Source: Anoplolepis gracilipes
Lineage: Eukaryota > Arthropoda > Insecta > Hymenoptera > Formicidae
DNA length: 64,000 bases
Direction: 5' to 3'
Assembly: GCF_047496725.1 (NCBI RefSeq)
Contig: NC_132971.1
Span: 3,118,501 to 3,182,500 of the forward strand
Shown: in pieces, positions 13,659 to 26,693 of the stretch
How positions within the stretch are numbered: the stretch's first letter is position 1
Layout: each line of letters begins with the position of its first letter
Translations under genes and position numbers: made by a program
Notes under the pieces: generated by a model
The model's input: only the letters and a program-made list of their open reading frames with translations
Told to the model about the DNA's origin: nothing
The model's database searches: none

Positions 13659-15059
13659 AGCGGCCGGATGGTTGAGAAGAAAGGGACGAGAGGCGAGAGA
13701 GCCGCGAGGGAGGAAAGTCCCCCGACAATCAACGTCTATGGCGCCGCGCCATCGTTCTTCGCATTTTACGTGGTGCCGTAAAAGATGCTTGTTACGAGCA
13801 GCGAACGGACAAAATGACGGATCGTAATAACGTTCTCGTTCAGCCGACGGCGGCATTGTAGACCGATATCGCAAGGTCTGAGACGACGACGGTCATAAAC
13901 AATCGAGATAACCGAAAATGATAAATGAATTTGCGAGTCGCTAGATCATTCGTCACGTTTTGACTCTGGATTATTATAATCTAAATAAAACAAAAAGTAT
14001 ATTAGATATTCATTTATAAAGGAATATTGACGTATATTATAATTAATAGTGTATGACATACGCGTATGATATTCTATTGTAGATACAATAAAACAAATAG
14101 TATATTATTTTGGTCGATAAATTTTAACTGGGACCAAAATTAAAACCACGCGTTACAATTAAATTCTTATGATTTTAGCCGTTTAGACACTTTTGACACG
14201 TTGAGTTATTTTCTATCTGTCTTCGTGGTTGGACAAATTGCAGCGTAATAAAGTTTTATGGCACACCTCGGTTGCGTGCGGATTTCTTCTACGCGTATAT
14301 ATTATACGTAAATATACGCGTCTATATAAAAGATACGCCCGTCCGTTGCTTGTGTGTCCGTATAAATTGCCGAGCTCACTTAGCCGGCCAAATTTATTCC
14401 AATCCCGTAATCCGCGCCTATTCATATAGATGCAAATCGGAGAAACGTGTGCCAAATTCGTACGCATCCTTCTGGAAATGAGATATCTCGTGGGGGGAAG
14501 GATAGCCTACCGTAGTTCGCCGTGCAAGCTATATCTACCGAGAATGAATTAATCCTTGCTGGGAGAGTGGAGAAAGAGGGCCGGCGCGACCTGAGTAGAA
14601 ACCGGTGTAATACAAACGCATTGTCATGGTCCCACCGGAAGTTAACATTCGGGCTTTCGAACGTATACCATACCACACGGGCATTAGGATATGCGACGCA
14701 CGGGCTCGTTCTAGCCATCGTGAATTATTAAATGCCCGAATTAAATGCCCACGCTAGTCATTAAACTGGCATAAGTCACACTTGCATTCTAGCGGCCGCC
14801 GATGAAATATTAAGCCAGAGTTCTACAGCGACGAATATATCACGAGCACTCTATTATATCCGCGACCGTTTATTCGACCTTCCACATGCTATTTTACACT
14901 GTGCAAACATATACTGTACTCATGCAGCTGTAAAAGCCCAGTGAGACTCAATAATCAAAACAATTCATTTAGTCCTTCAGTCTAAAGTTATTCTTTATTT
15001 ATTATTATACTTTATTTATTTTTATATTATATGTTATAAATGAATTGTATTATTATACA

Positions 15060-15061
<2 letters not shown>

Positions 15062-15097
<36 letters not shown>
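15062..15097. repeat. (TA)n microsatellite
   Basis: Pure TA run of about 36 bp in AT-rich DNA. Confidence 0.95.
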
Positions 15098-15102
<5 letters not shown>

Positions 15103-15955
15103 CGGTATACTTATTATATGTGTATACACATAATGTGACATTTTCTGAGTGTACTCTGTTATGCTTTTTGATATTAAATTTTTCAAACACGAACATAAAT
15201 ATCATAAAAAAAAATCAAGATTATTTTTCTCATCTGTTTTCGATATTATTTGTAAAATTACCTACTTTAAGAACTGCAGAAAACAAAATATTTTATTTCG
15301 GTCCTGAATTAGTCTGACATTTACATCTGACGTCAACGCTAGAAAGACCAACGAGTTGCCTGTAAGGCACATTTCCATCGACACGCGGTAGGCGCAACCC
15401 AAGATGTCTGGGGAAATGAAGCTATGCGGGTCGGACCCGTTTCATCTTCCTGCAAATAATTTAATCCCAGCTAAGTACATATTTATGTCTGCACATAGGT
15501 AACGCGTAGAGTAGGGTAGGTAGCAGAGGGTTGTAGATATATAGGCGAAATACCTGGCTTAAGACTATGTGCTCACCGTTCTATATAGTGGAACGTCGCG
15601 TCACACGGTCTGGTGTCATTAAAATTAATAAACGCAATTTGAAAGAGCTTAATTGAAGAGTCTCGACTCGGCGCGTAGAGTTGTACCAGTTCGAAAATTT
15701 GTTTTGTCAAAAAAATACTTTTTTATTTGGAAATTATGTGTGTGATATCGAAGACTTTTTTCCCATCTTTTCCTTCTCGTTTCTCTTCCTGTTTATCCTA
15801 TCGTTTCTTTCTTCTTCATCTATAGCGACATACTCAGCAAAGCAGTTGAAATTGGACGTACATCCAAGACGCTTCTGAATATCTCTGAGAGAAGCTTTCT
15901 CGGAGATTTTCCGGGCGCAGTATTTAATTTGGTCGTTGTAAGAAGAAGCAGAGCG

Positions 15956-16005
15956 GAGAGAGAAAGAGAGAGAGAGAGAAAGAGAGAGAGAGAAGGGGGG
16001 GGGGG
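15956..16005. repeat. (GA)n followed by an 11-12 base G run
   Basis: GA run to 15993 and then a G homopolymer to 16005. The purine-rich strand bias continues to about 16100. Confidence 0.94.
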
Positions 16006-18099
16006 AGAAGGATGGAGGGCAGAGAAAAGGGCGGAAAGGTGAAGAAGAAGGAAAATGGAGGAGATACGAAAGAGCGGAAAGTAGCAAAAATGGGGGGTAA
16101 GATAAAAGTAAAAGTAGGAGAGAGAAATCTTACTTACGATGAAAATGCTTCGGCAAGATAGCCCTTACGGAGACTTAATAACTTTGTAGGTGGACTATAT
16201 TTTTTTTACGTTTCTTTTACTCGTGACTTTCAAAAACCAGATTTAAAGTAAGTGTCGCAGTGCCGTCTGAGAATCGCGTTTTGAATAAAAATTGCCTTCA
16301 ATGACAACATTTTACGTTAATGTCCCGCTCTATGAAACGTATTTATAATAGAGAAAACAGGACGAAGGAAGCGAATAGAAATGCTGGAGAAGACGAAGGC
16401 TAGCGTGATCTAATAATAATTGCAATAGGGTCAATTAGATGGAACTGCCATTTAAAGTACCGCCAAGTATTGAATCGAGATTTCAATTCATGAAGGATAC
16501 TAATAACCGTCTATTAAGTCGAGCGGCCATATTTTATATTACATTTAACGTTATTCGATTCGATTATACTCTATTTTTACTGAATATATACAATCGATTA
16601 GAGAAGAAAGATGATTTACAAAATGACGTTATCATTTATAGCGCTTTTAATAATTCCTTTAACATGATTCAGTGGAATTGTCGATTTGGTTATTGATTGA
16701 CTCAACTGACCAGGTCTATTTCTATCCAGTGTGGGTCAAAAGCGTTTCTCAAAGGCTGACAATCTTTGATCGAGTTCCGCCTTTGATCGGAACAGAGGTT
16801 TGTCGACGAGAACGATTTCACAGGTCACATGATACTGCATCGTATAGGGGTCTGATAGAAAAAAACCATACAAATAGTTACAATAAAGCCAGATACATGA
16901 TTTAGCTAAAAAGTAAAGTGAAATAAAAGTAAATCACAAATTAACAAAATATTTCTATTTATATAATTATTTTTATAATTATATGAGATCGATAAAATAG
17001 GAAAATTTCAATTAGTTACAAAGTTTATTCACCGCAAAATGCAGTTTCTTTGCAACACGTTTCTTCAGCACTGCAAGCAATTGTCGTGAAGGTCGATGAC
17101 GCAGAATACCATAGAGTGGGTTTCTAGTTCCGTTTCGCACGACCACTTCACTTATGCGCACTCGTCGGCTTTATGGACCGAGACTTCGTGGTTGCGGTAG
17201 AGCGAGAGTCTTCTTTCTCTCTTTCTACTCCCTCGTCTTTGCGAGAGAACTTCCGACTCAAACCGTTCCGACATTACGAGGCTAACTTTTGCAAAGTGCA
17301 TGAGGAGAGAATAGAATTAACTCGACGTCTGATAATAGCGCGGTTGCTAATCGCCGGGAAGGCGAACCGGCAAAGACGAAATAGGAACGGATGAATATTC
17401 ATTCGCGCTCATCGACGCGGAAGTCTGAGCGTGTGGTCTCGTAATATATGCATTCGCGACATACGTTCCTCGGTTGGAGCAACGATACGATGTAGAATAC
17501 TATGGCAGGTTCTCCGGCGAATTGGACGGGTGATCGCCTTCTTGGATCAGCAACACCACCGCTCGCCGCTGTCGGTTCAACGGATGCAGCGAATGTAGGA
17601 TATACATGCAGCGGGGGGCAACTTGCTGTTATCGATATTCAAAAAGCCCGTTTTCGACGCAGGGTGTCCGGTGTGTCGACGATAAACGCCGATACTCCGT
17701 GGACGAGGCATCAGCCTTCGTTGAGCCGGCGCCACCTAGCTGCGGTTATTTGCATATTTCAATTTCCTCTGCGCAATACCGAGGGGGTGCCGTCGACGTG
17801 CGGCTGAAATACATGGACGCGGATACCCGCACACCCTCGCACACCACCTTTCTCCCTCGCGCCAAACACGTGTGCGTATTTCGTTGCTCTGTGTGTGCGG
17901 CGACGGTGTATGTGTTGCGAGGATCCAATGGAGAAAATTCCGTTGTCATGGACAACCATTACCACTCCGGGATATCGTGAACGTAAGTACACACACTTCG
18001 AAGCGGAACTCTTTCAAGAATGTATGGGTGTACTTTTACACGTTATACAGAGCTACAACGCGCGCGCATCTTGAAGGCGGTGTGTATATCTGCGTATAT

Positions 18100-18104
<5 letters not shown>

Positions 18105-18157
<53 letters not shown>

Positions 18158-18173
18158 TGTGTGTGGGGGGGGG
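18105..18173 (+). repeat. (GT)n microsatellite ending in a G run
   Basis: (GT)n occupies 18105-18150, then an AT interruption and more GT to 18164, then nine G to 18173. On the sense strand of the host gene it would be transcribed as (UG)n. Confidence 0.97.
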
Positions 18174-21100
18174 AAGAGAGTATGTACCATCAGTTGGAAA
18201 CGCTCCTTGTTTTGCCACGGCTATATTACCTGCGTTCCTATTATAAAAGTCATTTCGCAGGACACTCTTCCCTGCCCATTGTACTGGCGCATTTCAATTT
18301 TCACCCAAGATGCAAATTCCACCTCCATATAGTCCCCGACAAGCCGGTCGACGCCGCAATGACGACTTCCGTATATTATAACGGATGGGTGACGTGCGGG
18401 CGCGGTCGGTGGGTGAGTCCGCCGCTGGCTCGTTTCGTTTCAATTCATTAGGAGAACCGTAAAATTTACCGGACTGATACCTGGTTAAGAGCAATTTGTT
18501 TGGCGCGCGCTCTTTCTTTGACTCTACAGTCGACAAACTTTTGCTCTCCTTCTCTGTGTCACTTGGGAGCTTTTACTTTCCAATTTTCGACAAGCAATGT
18601 TGAGATGATTCGAAGGTTAAAAAAAGAAGACGTTCCCTAGACAATGTCAAATTTAATTTTTTGTCGCGATTTTAAGCTTGCAAATAACACAATTTACTTA
18701 AACAACCTTAAATTCTTCAAATTTCTACCCGAAATTTTTTCGTCGTCGTAGATTATTAATAAATGTTATTAATTATTATTAAACTCTAAATTACATATCA
18801 TATAATAACAAATAAGAAGATACATACATATTCAGTGACCGATATCAGGAATATTTAACGTTGTTATTTTAAAAAAGCACGTCGACAGATCGATTGTATT
18901 CCTCTCGAAGTTTACTCGAATGAACGAAGTGGATTTGCAGCATCCAACTATCCTCGAAAGGTATGGACCGATATATGTATAGGCATGGTGGAGCGTCCGA
19001 CAGAGCGAAAGGACGAGAGATGAAAACGGCGACTGTCGGAGAATGAAAGAGAGAGATCTCGTTGTATCGATCGGCGTCATAAAATCCATTTTATGACTTG
19101 GACGTTGTCCAGTGACTGGTGTATTAGCCGTCGCATTGCCTCGCAAATAAAACGCTCTTCTACTCTTGAACCCCCTTTACCCCTTTAACCACCTCGCCTG
19201 GCCCTCGTCGACGTCGGACGATGCCATCAACTCTCGTTTGTATTTCCCTCCCTCTTTCTCTCTCTTTATCCACATTCTTATCTACAGTCTGTCTGTCTGT
19301 CTCTTTTTCTTTCGCGATACACGTCGACAAGTTTATAGGTAAAATCTCACGAGTTAGACAGTCTCCTTCATGGTCTCATACCTATTGTAGTTTCGTCAGT
19401 CTTTTCACATACCGTCTCCAGTCATGAGAAAAGAATCACTTGATTATCTACCTGCATCTTCTACGCTTGTCTGACGACGATATTTGTTGCCATTCGAATC
19501 AGTGTAAAACAGTCCATAACCAAGTTCATCGGATTTGCATGGATGTCTCTGTCGTGTATTTCTCAAGACGAATAAAAGCTTTCCTAGATCACAGCGAATC
19601 CTCAACAGATCTTTTCGCGTGTGATACGTGAAACTTCTCTTCTTGCATATATTTACAAAATTGTTTCGCTACTATATACATATACATCCGATTCACATAC
19701 ATTATGCAAATATTAATAATAATTGCATTGCAATAATTAGTATCACTAACAGAAATTTTGTTCCGTTACATGAAAATTTAACTCTATATTTATGTAGCAT
19801 AAATTAAATATAAAAAGGTAATGCAACATTATGCGATATATTTATATCGTATTTAGTTTATCATGTTATCACAATTTTATATCAAAGAATATTTTTACAT
19901 TTTATCACGCTTTATATTTATATCAATTTGACTTTAATAATTAATTCGATTTAATTTGCATACACGATTACCTGTACTTAATATTCAGTCATTGAAGGAT
20001 TTTACGCATGGCGCATCGTGGGCAACTTGTATTAATGTAACAGCACCGAAATGTAGGACGATGGTCATTTCGTCAAATTGATCTTGCAGCTGGGACCAAA
20101 GTTCGCGGTTGAAAATAATTAATCTTGATTGATTTAATTATACATTTGTCCGTTAAAAATTAAACACCTATGGAATATGCTACTTGCATCGAACGCACGA
20201 TCTCGTATTTTTGTTACATATTTTTTTATGTGTTGTAGAAATATAACGATACAAGGAGACAAATACCTATTTACTGATTTCCGGATTAGATTATCTATAT
20301 CGTCGTATATTTCCACGCCTCCTACATTTGTATGCATAAAGTTGTATACGACGAAACTTCGTCGTTGCACGCAAGTGACTATGCGCGTACCCGATGACAA
20401 GCTGTTTCATTATCTCGAATCAGCGAATTGTTCCTACATCACCGATGCGGCGAACATACAGCTGCTTCATCTGCAATTTGCACGAGGCAATGCCACTCGA
20501 CGCTTCGCTGTCAAGCTAATCGTAAGCCTTATCGTAATTGCAGGTGCGGGACCCGCCAGACGCGGCATAACTACATCGAGATGTGTATTAGAAGTCGCGG
20601 CATAATCGCGTTAATTACTCTATATATATAGCGAAAATGGATTTTATTTCAAGCAATTTTTCACAGGTTACCGATGCATTCTGAACTTTCACGTTTTTGC
20701 AGTATTTTTGGTATATATTTCCGTTATCTTTCATATATTTCCTTGTTTTATATTTTGTATTCTGGCGATGTAAAGTTTGGGCGGGAGAGTTTACTGATTG
20801 CTCCTGTCTCGAATAAGTTTGCGCCATGACATTATAAATTTCAAAGTAGCGGAGCGATACGATAAAAAGGGCAACGAAATATGAGCGCATATATTTTTAG
20901 ATTTGCTATCTTTTTCGTTGCAACCATAAGTTATGATGATTTATAAGATAATTTTGACGGGTAATAGCTATTATATTTTTTTGAAGTGGTTAAGATAATG
21001 GTAGCAATATTGAAATTGTGTTATTGTGAACTTTTATTTAAGGATCTTTTTATATTTCAACAACAATCATTCGTCACGGTGTCACCAACCGTGAGAATTA

Positions 21101-24100
21101 CGCTGAGATTTTTTTATCTTTATCTCTTCATTCTCATAAAGACGTTCTGAATCATGTCGCTATTAGAAATTTATATCCGTAAATACGAATTCTTAATTAA
21201 TGCTATTTCCGCAGATTTTAACATGCTTTGTCTCTTATCGTGATACTAAAACGCGAACATAATATTTAAAATTCCGGAACTATGAATACAACGGATACTC
21301 GAATCAAACCATTTATTCGATGATCGACATGGTCGCATCGTTTCAATGCATCGTATAAATTTAGCGCAATAAAAAAGACAATGCATGCCATGCACGATAC
21401 AATTCTCTTATATTCGTCTACGTATTTTTCTACAAGTTTTAATGAATACTATATAAGAATTATATATACAAGTTTTAACTGCGTTACATATCAACTATGT
21501 TAAGTATGCAGTGTCACATATAAAGTTACAAAAATAGAATATAAATATTTTTTTGTAAAATAAGATTATTATTGTATTTTACATTTATATTTATTTTGAA
21601 CCGAAATAGAGTACGAAAAAATGTAAAGAAACTTTTTTCTGTATGTACATATATATTTATAAAAATCAATATTCCAATAAAATCGATGTTGCAGCCATGC
21701 ATCTTTCTACGAAAAGGCTTGACTCTGTTATTAAGTGCCAAATCTTTACAAGTCGGCGTTTTATAAAGAGTCCTGTAAAAAAATGGTACTTACAAAGACT
21801 TGTGACAGACTTAAAAGTAAATATTCCAAAAACTGCGAAAAGATGTAGTTACACATAAAGGTACGATTTTCTGAAAGTTCTTTGTATTCACAGTAAGAAA
21901 GCAGTATCCGGGCTGTTCCAATTCGAATTTAGGCACTTCAAAAACACAATTCTCGTAGCGCAGGAGTAAATAGTAGAATCTGTCAAACTTGTACGTCAAA
22001 CTTGTTCGCTACTGTTTGCTGCCTTAAATAACCACTTTTCCGTAATTGAAGCTCGTCTTATTTTTCCGTCGACTATATCCCGCCACTCGTAGATTGAATT
22101 TAACCGAAAAAACGACAGAAGAGATTCACGCGAGAAAACGATTCTTCCCGTTCTTGTCGCGCATCGCTGGGAGCTAATTCATTCCCGTGATGGCCCGCGG
22201 GGTTGCGATTTGCCGCCGCGGCGAGTTTTCTATTCCCTATTCGCCAGCTGTGGCGAACAGAGGAGAGCCGTGTCCCAATGCAATTAAGATAAGCTCGCCC
22301 GCGCGATGTTTATAAATATTTTCGGGCATTTGCGAAATATAGCGACGCGGTTCCCGTATCTGAACGTCGAGTATCCGCAGCGTGACCAGAGAGCCGCAGG
22401 GGCTACTACACAATCCCTCGCGAACTTTCACGTAGGCACGACGGCCTTTACCTCGGTTTCTCTTTCTCTGGACGGATGATGCTTTTTACGTGGACTTATC
22501 CGCGGGTTAGGTTGGAGAACGCTCTACGTGCGAATGAGACGTACTGCGGTGCCAGAGATAATCGAGAGCGATCTCTGGACGCGCGTGCGACGTGCCGCAT
22601 GAAAAATTACAAGTGAGCGTCTTCTCTTACCTCCTCGTTTTCTCGTCTACACGACGTGACTTTTCACAGAGTGAAACCGCCGCCGCATGCCGGTGCACTT
22701 TTCGCCATCGTCATGAAACCACATTATCGAAATCCTCGTGCGAGATTAAAACGTTCCGAGAATATCACACTGTAAAACAGTAGCTGAAACTTTAAAAGTT
22801 CGTGGATATGAGATTTTCGTAAAAATAGCGGTTTGCGGACAATTATTATACAACTTTTGAGAATATTCTAATCACTTAACTCCTCGTATATTTAATATAA
22901 TTAAACAATCCATATCGCATTAAATATTAAATCTAATTGCAGTTGCAATATTAGAGATATACTATCATATAACGTAATAAGAGAGAAAGATTACAATTAC
23001 AAAAAAGTAAAAAAAAATTTGCGTGCAAATACATTTGCGTATAAATACATTTTATAAATTAAAGTTGTGATTACGAGTACGCGAATAAATTTTCCGCGAG
23101 TGATTCTGTAAGTTTAATGAATTCAGTAAGTGGCAGAGTCACGCTGATAGAGTCGTGTCATAAATACTTGCACAATCCTAGCTCTCCGGTCTGTCCGCGG
23201 CTCTTGCGCCGAGCGTGCTTGCTTACATCCATCTCGGTGTGTTGAGATAGTCAAATGATGATCAGATAGGACCGAGAGGCCCTTTGAATAAATCCTCAGA
23301 CCGATAGGAAGGCGGTCCCAAGGGGTTTGCTCGACAGTGCGATAGCCGATAATGGTCTGGTTCAGGCACCGTCCAATTCTCGGGTTAATTACCATCGTTT
23401 TAACCCTACTGCGATATCGACGCCATTTCTTAAACCAAATGTAGTCGCGTACAAAATTGATTTTACGAGGACAGATATATTTACTTCTGCTGATACTTTA
23501 CGTTCTGTGTGAAATTCGAATTAATGACTCAGTGCCGTGGATATAAATTATTATCTTTAATATATGTTTGTTTTCTCTTTCTCTTTTCTTTCTGCATTTT
23601 AAACGCAAAATACACATTTGATAAAGTTGCAAATATTATTTTGCAACGACCTTCACCAAAGTTATAATTGACGTGATAAGAAGTCCTTTGTATAAATTAC
23701 AAGCTTGTACACAATTTTACGGTTGCGGATAAAAGCAGCATATGAACTTTTGAAGTGCGCGACTAATACAGGGCTATTTATATCAGGCCGCGAGATAACA
23801 GGCTGATTCTAGCGTTGCGCGAGGTTTGCGTGAGCGCGACGTTCGAGGGTGTGGGTGGGTTGTTTCCGTTGCTACATCCATATTACTATCTGACGAAGAT
23901 GATAGCGTAGTGGACTCGCATAACGTGTTTTGCGAGCCGCGATTAAGCGACGTGTGTGTTTTACGGGCGACGATGTATCGCGCGGAAAAATCGTAATGCG
24001 TCGCGGGTGATGAATTTCCTGCGGAGCGAAATTATTCTTCCGTTGTTGACAAAATCTCGATGGCCGGAATCTCGGTCGACGGTTGACGGCTAGCACCGAG

Positions 24101-24351
24101 CACCGAGAAACGGAACGGGAGCGTGTCGCTCGAAACCGCGCGCGGCCAAAACGTCACGTTTATTTTCGCGCAAACGACACGCACGACGCTGGGCTTCAAA
24201 GAATCCGGTCGATTCGTAACTGCGTAAGATTTCGTATGTATTTCCGGCGCGAGAGCGCGAAGCACTCTCGAGTGAAATAACCGCGCGCTCCGGTCCTCTC
24301 GTCGCGCGTCATAAAAATCGCGCGGCGTAAAAGTTCCACGAATGTGTGTAC

Positions 24352-24411
<60 letters not shown>

Positions 24412-24859
24412 ATAGTATATTGCCGCGCCGGCAATTACGCAGCGAGAACTTTCCATCGCGTTCTACCTAATTACGGTAACATATCGACTCACGTCACGTG
24501 ATCGCGGTGTACGCCGCGAGTACGGCGAGAGATCGCGTATCCATGATCGACCTTAGACTCGGCGCGCTCTGCGCCAGTTGATGCGAAAGAGCGGCGTAAA
24601 ACTTTTATTTCGACGGATCTCAACTTCCTGTACTGTAAAAAGCTTTTCGTTTTACTCGCGCGACCGCCGATAAGCCGACCGCCCCGCAAGTACGTCGGCT
24701 AATATCCCTCTTAAGCGATTACCTCGCCCGAATTTGCGTGCCTCGCGTCGCGTCGCGACTTTCGATGCCTTTATGATAAAGGAGTAAGTCAGAGCACGGA
24801 GATGTGCTATATACACATATATGAGCCGTATATATCGTTCGTTTCGTAGCGGCGAACCG
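18174..24859. other. Intronic block, 18.2-24.9 kb
   Basis: It is AT-rich at 18620-18840, 19660-19980, 20640-21860 and 22860-23060. CpG-rich unique sequence lies at 22100-22760 and 23800-24780, the latter leading up to the RRM1 exon. A TATAAAAG / ATG / GTGAGT arrangement at 18242-18418 is described as a weak finding. No gene is recognised. Confidence 0.6.
24355..24412. repeat. (TA)n(TG)n microsatellite
   Basis: TA run of about 49 bp followed by TGTGTGTGTA. It lies about 0.5 kb upstream of the RRM1 exon. Confidence 0.95.
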
Positions 24860-24903
24860 TTAATCTTCGCGAGATAAGAGGGTTCTGTTTTTCTTCGTTA
24901 CAG
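24860..24903 (+). promoter_or_regulatory. 3' splice site (branch region, pyrimidine tract, AG) of the RRM1 exon
   Basis: A TTAAT-like branch candidate lies near 24863. A T-rich tract (TTCTGTTTTTCTTCG) and TTACAG follow directly before the exon. The tract contains a UGU element, the core recognised by CELF proteins, so self-regulation is conceivable but not shown. Confidence 0.8.
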
Positions 24904-24986
24904 GCTGCGCGTTCCTCACCTACTACAGCCGTGACAGCGCAATCAGCGCCCAGAACGCTCTGCATGAGAAGCGGACTTTGCCAGGG
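24904..24986 (+). CDS. bru3: Internal exon of a CELF/Bruno-family RNA-binding protein (C-terminal half of RRM1), bru3/CELF3-6 type
   Basis: CELF/Bruno proteins bind GU-rich RNA and control alternative splicing, translation and mRNA decay in nucleus and cytoplasm. The first two bases complete a Gly codon begun in the previous exon. The exon then reads [27 protein letters not shown] and ends on a complete codon. GCAFLTY is the RNP1 core of RRM1, and the ALHE-x-x-TLPG tail is a family hallmark that precedes the M-x-RPIQVKPAD segment in the next exon. As I recall the family, bru1/bru2 read GCCFVTF with a TRKAAL stretch here, so the match is to the CELF3-6/bru3 branch. An 83-nt exon at this point is also what I recall for vertebrate CELF genes. 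The acceptor (TTACAG) and donor (GTGAGT) are strong. The length is not a multiple of three, so skipping would shift the frame. Flanking coding exons are not in the window. Family assignment is confident; the exact paralogue is slightly less so. Confidence 0.92.
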
Positions 24987-24992
24987 GTGAGT
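24987..24992 (+). promoter_or_regulatory. 5' splice site of the RRM1 exon
   Basis: GGG|GTGAGT is a near-consensus donor. It sits exactly where the conserved protein segment TLPG ends, in phase 0. Confidence 0.88.
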
Positions 24993-25923
24993 GTTTATAA
25001 CGTTTATCTATTGTACAAGTTTACTTACCTACTTTTCAACCAATTCTACTCTACTAATGCCATTTCATTTCGTGTCGTGTTCACCTCATTTTCAAGAAAT
25101 CTTATCTTAATCTCGCTTAATAAGCGTTCTCTTGTTAGTCCGCCATACTGCTGATGTGGCTTGGACATAATACTGAACTCTGTGAAGAAGCGATATATTT
25201 TTCTTAATCGTAAAGTTTTATATGATGACTATAGCGTATTCGCGACATTTTGAATATAAATATCATAATCGAAAATTACGCGTTTGGCATTGTATACTTT
25301 AATTAACTGTCGGGAATTACCTAGCTGTTGAGATCGATGCTGTGTTCGCTTTGCGATACGAGCCCGTTGGAGAAGCTCCAAGTTTGCGGACGGGATTTCA
25401 AAACATCGATTTATTCAGTCTCGATTTTTCTGTATACCTCATGGAACGACCATCGACTCCGGCGACAGACGCTATAATTTTTAATCGAGAAGTAATTCGC
25501 ATGTAAAAAACGCCGGACACGAGCGACAGTAACGGATACTTATCGCCGTCCGGTGCCGTATGCCATCGTTTCTCCGACTAATTTCGGCGATTCGCCGTCC
25601 GTGATTCGGGATATTAAAATGGCCCGACGTGACGAGTTAATCTCTTAACGCCGAAAGCCCGTTTAGAAGGGAAAGGGACGCGATGTAAAGGGAAAGAGTG
25701 CGATCGCGACACGGAGGTGGCACTGACGCGAGATGGCGAGTCCGCGATGTATCATCAGACTTTCCCTGCAAATGCCAGGGCCGGATGTACGCGTATTCTT
25801 ACATCCCTTTCCCCTTCGGCCACATGAAGGTTTGCGTTTCTTTTCGATGGGACGCCCGTGTCTTTGCGTATTTACATTCGCCGTGCAGTCGGGCGTGCAG
25901 TGAAAGTCGCTTCAAGGCCACAA

Positions 25924-25974
25924 AGAAGAAGAAGAAGAAGAAGAAGAAGAAGAAGAAGAAGAAGAAGAAGAAGA
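25924..25974. repeat. (GAA)n trinucleotide repeat, about 17 units
   Basis: A pure AAG/GAA run about 940 bp downstream of the RRM1 exon. The Lys/Arg/Ser-rich open frames through it are artefacts of the repeat. Confidence 0.96.
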
Positions 25975-26668
25975 GCCAAAGAAATAATTCTCTGCGTCGT
26001 AATCGAACTGCACGGATGGCGGTTCCTCCATATTTATGACGAGTAATGTCGTAAATAACTCTGGACGTACTCCCCCATTATTCCCCTCCATCCAAGTCGC
26101 TAACTCGGCACAGTTTACTGTCTCGCACAATGTTAGAGAATTATGATATTTTCTTTGGACATCCGAGAGATTTTCGCCGGACATTTATCGCGTCCATAAT
26201 ACGTGATACTCGGCCCCGTATATTAACACACGCTATTCTCTTTACCAAGAACGTACGAATTTCGTACGTTTGTCTTAAAATATGTCTAAAAATATTCTCC
26301 GCGATATACGTACGTACTTTCTGGATCTCTCTTGAAAATCTTTCGGAAAGATAACGGCGGGTTGCCGAAACTCCCGAAATTTTTCATCGATTGTGGCCCC
26401 GAGCTGTGGCATCGCCGGCACTGAATGCTGTTTAACTGCCAGAGCGGTGCCAACACGCCCCTTCCCATTATCTGTGTTACCCCTTAGAAGTCCGTAGCGA
26501 GTACTGGCGTTATGTTTCGTTAATCTATCCCCGAAACAACGCTGCTACGATCTTGGCACGGCTGCCAGCGGAAATCGTTTTAAATGTTATGCCGAGGGAT
26601 GCGTTGCCGGGGGTACAGGCTGAGTTATGACTTTATGAAGAGGCAGACGCACATACGCGCGCATACGC

Positions 26669-26693
26669 CTTTTTTTTACTTTTTTTTTTTTTT
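26669..26693. repeat. Poly-T tract with one AC interruption
   Basis: Nine T, then AC, then 14 T. Confidence 0.93.

Larger units (their letters stand above)
9941..17999. other. Intronic block, 9.9-18 kb
   Basis: AT-rich stretches (11270-11420, 12000-12280, 12700-13110, 13920-14200, 14960-15320, 16880-17050) alternate with moderately CpG-rich unique sequence. The block contains the CA, GA, TA and purine/G microsatellites listed separately. I see no gene, RNA gene or transposon. Confidence 0.6.
1..24903 (+). other. bru3: Intron (3' part only) upstream of the RRM1 exon
   Basis: Everything upstream of the exon appears to be a single intron. I searched the + strand for the preceding RRM1 segment (KLFVGQIPR and neighbours) and did not find it, so the intron extends beyond the left edge. 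Very large introns are known for Drosophila bru3. Genes nested on the - strand, or lineage-specific first exons, cannot be excluded by eye. Confidence 0.7.
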
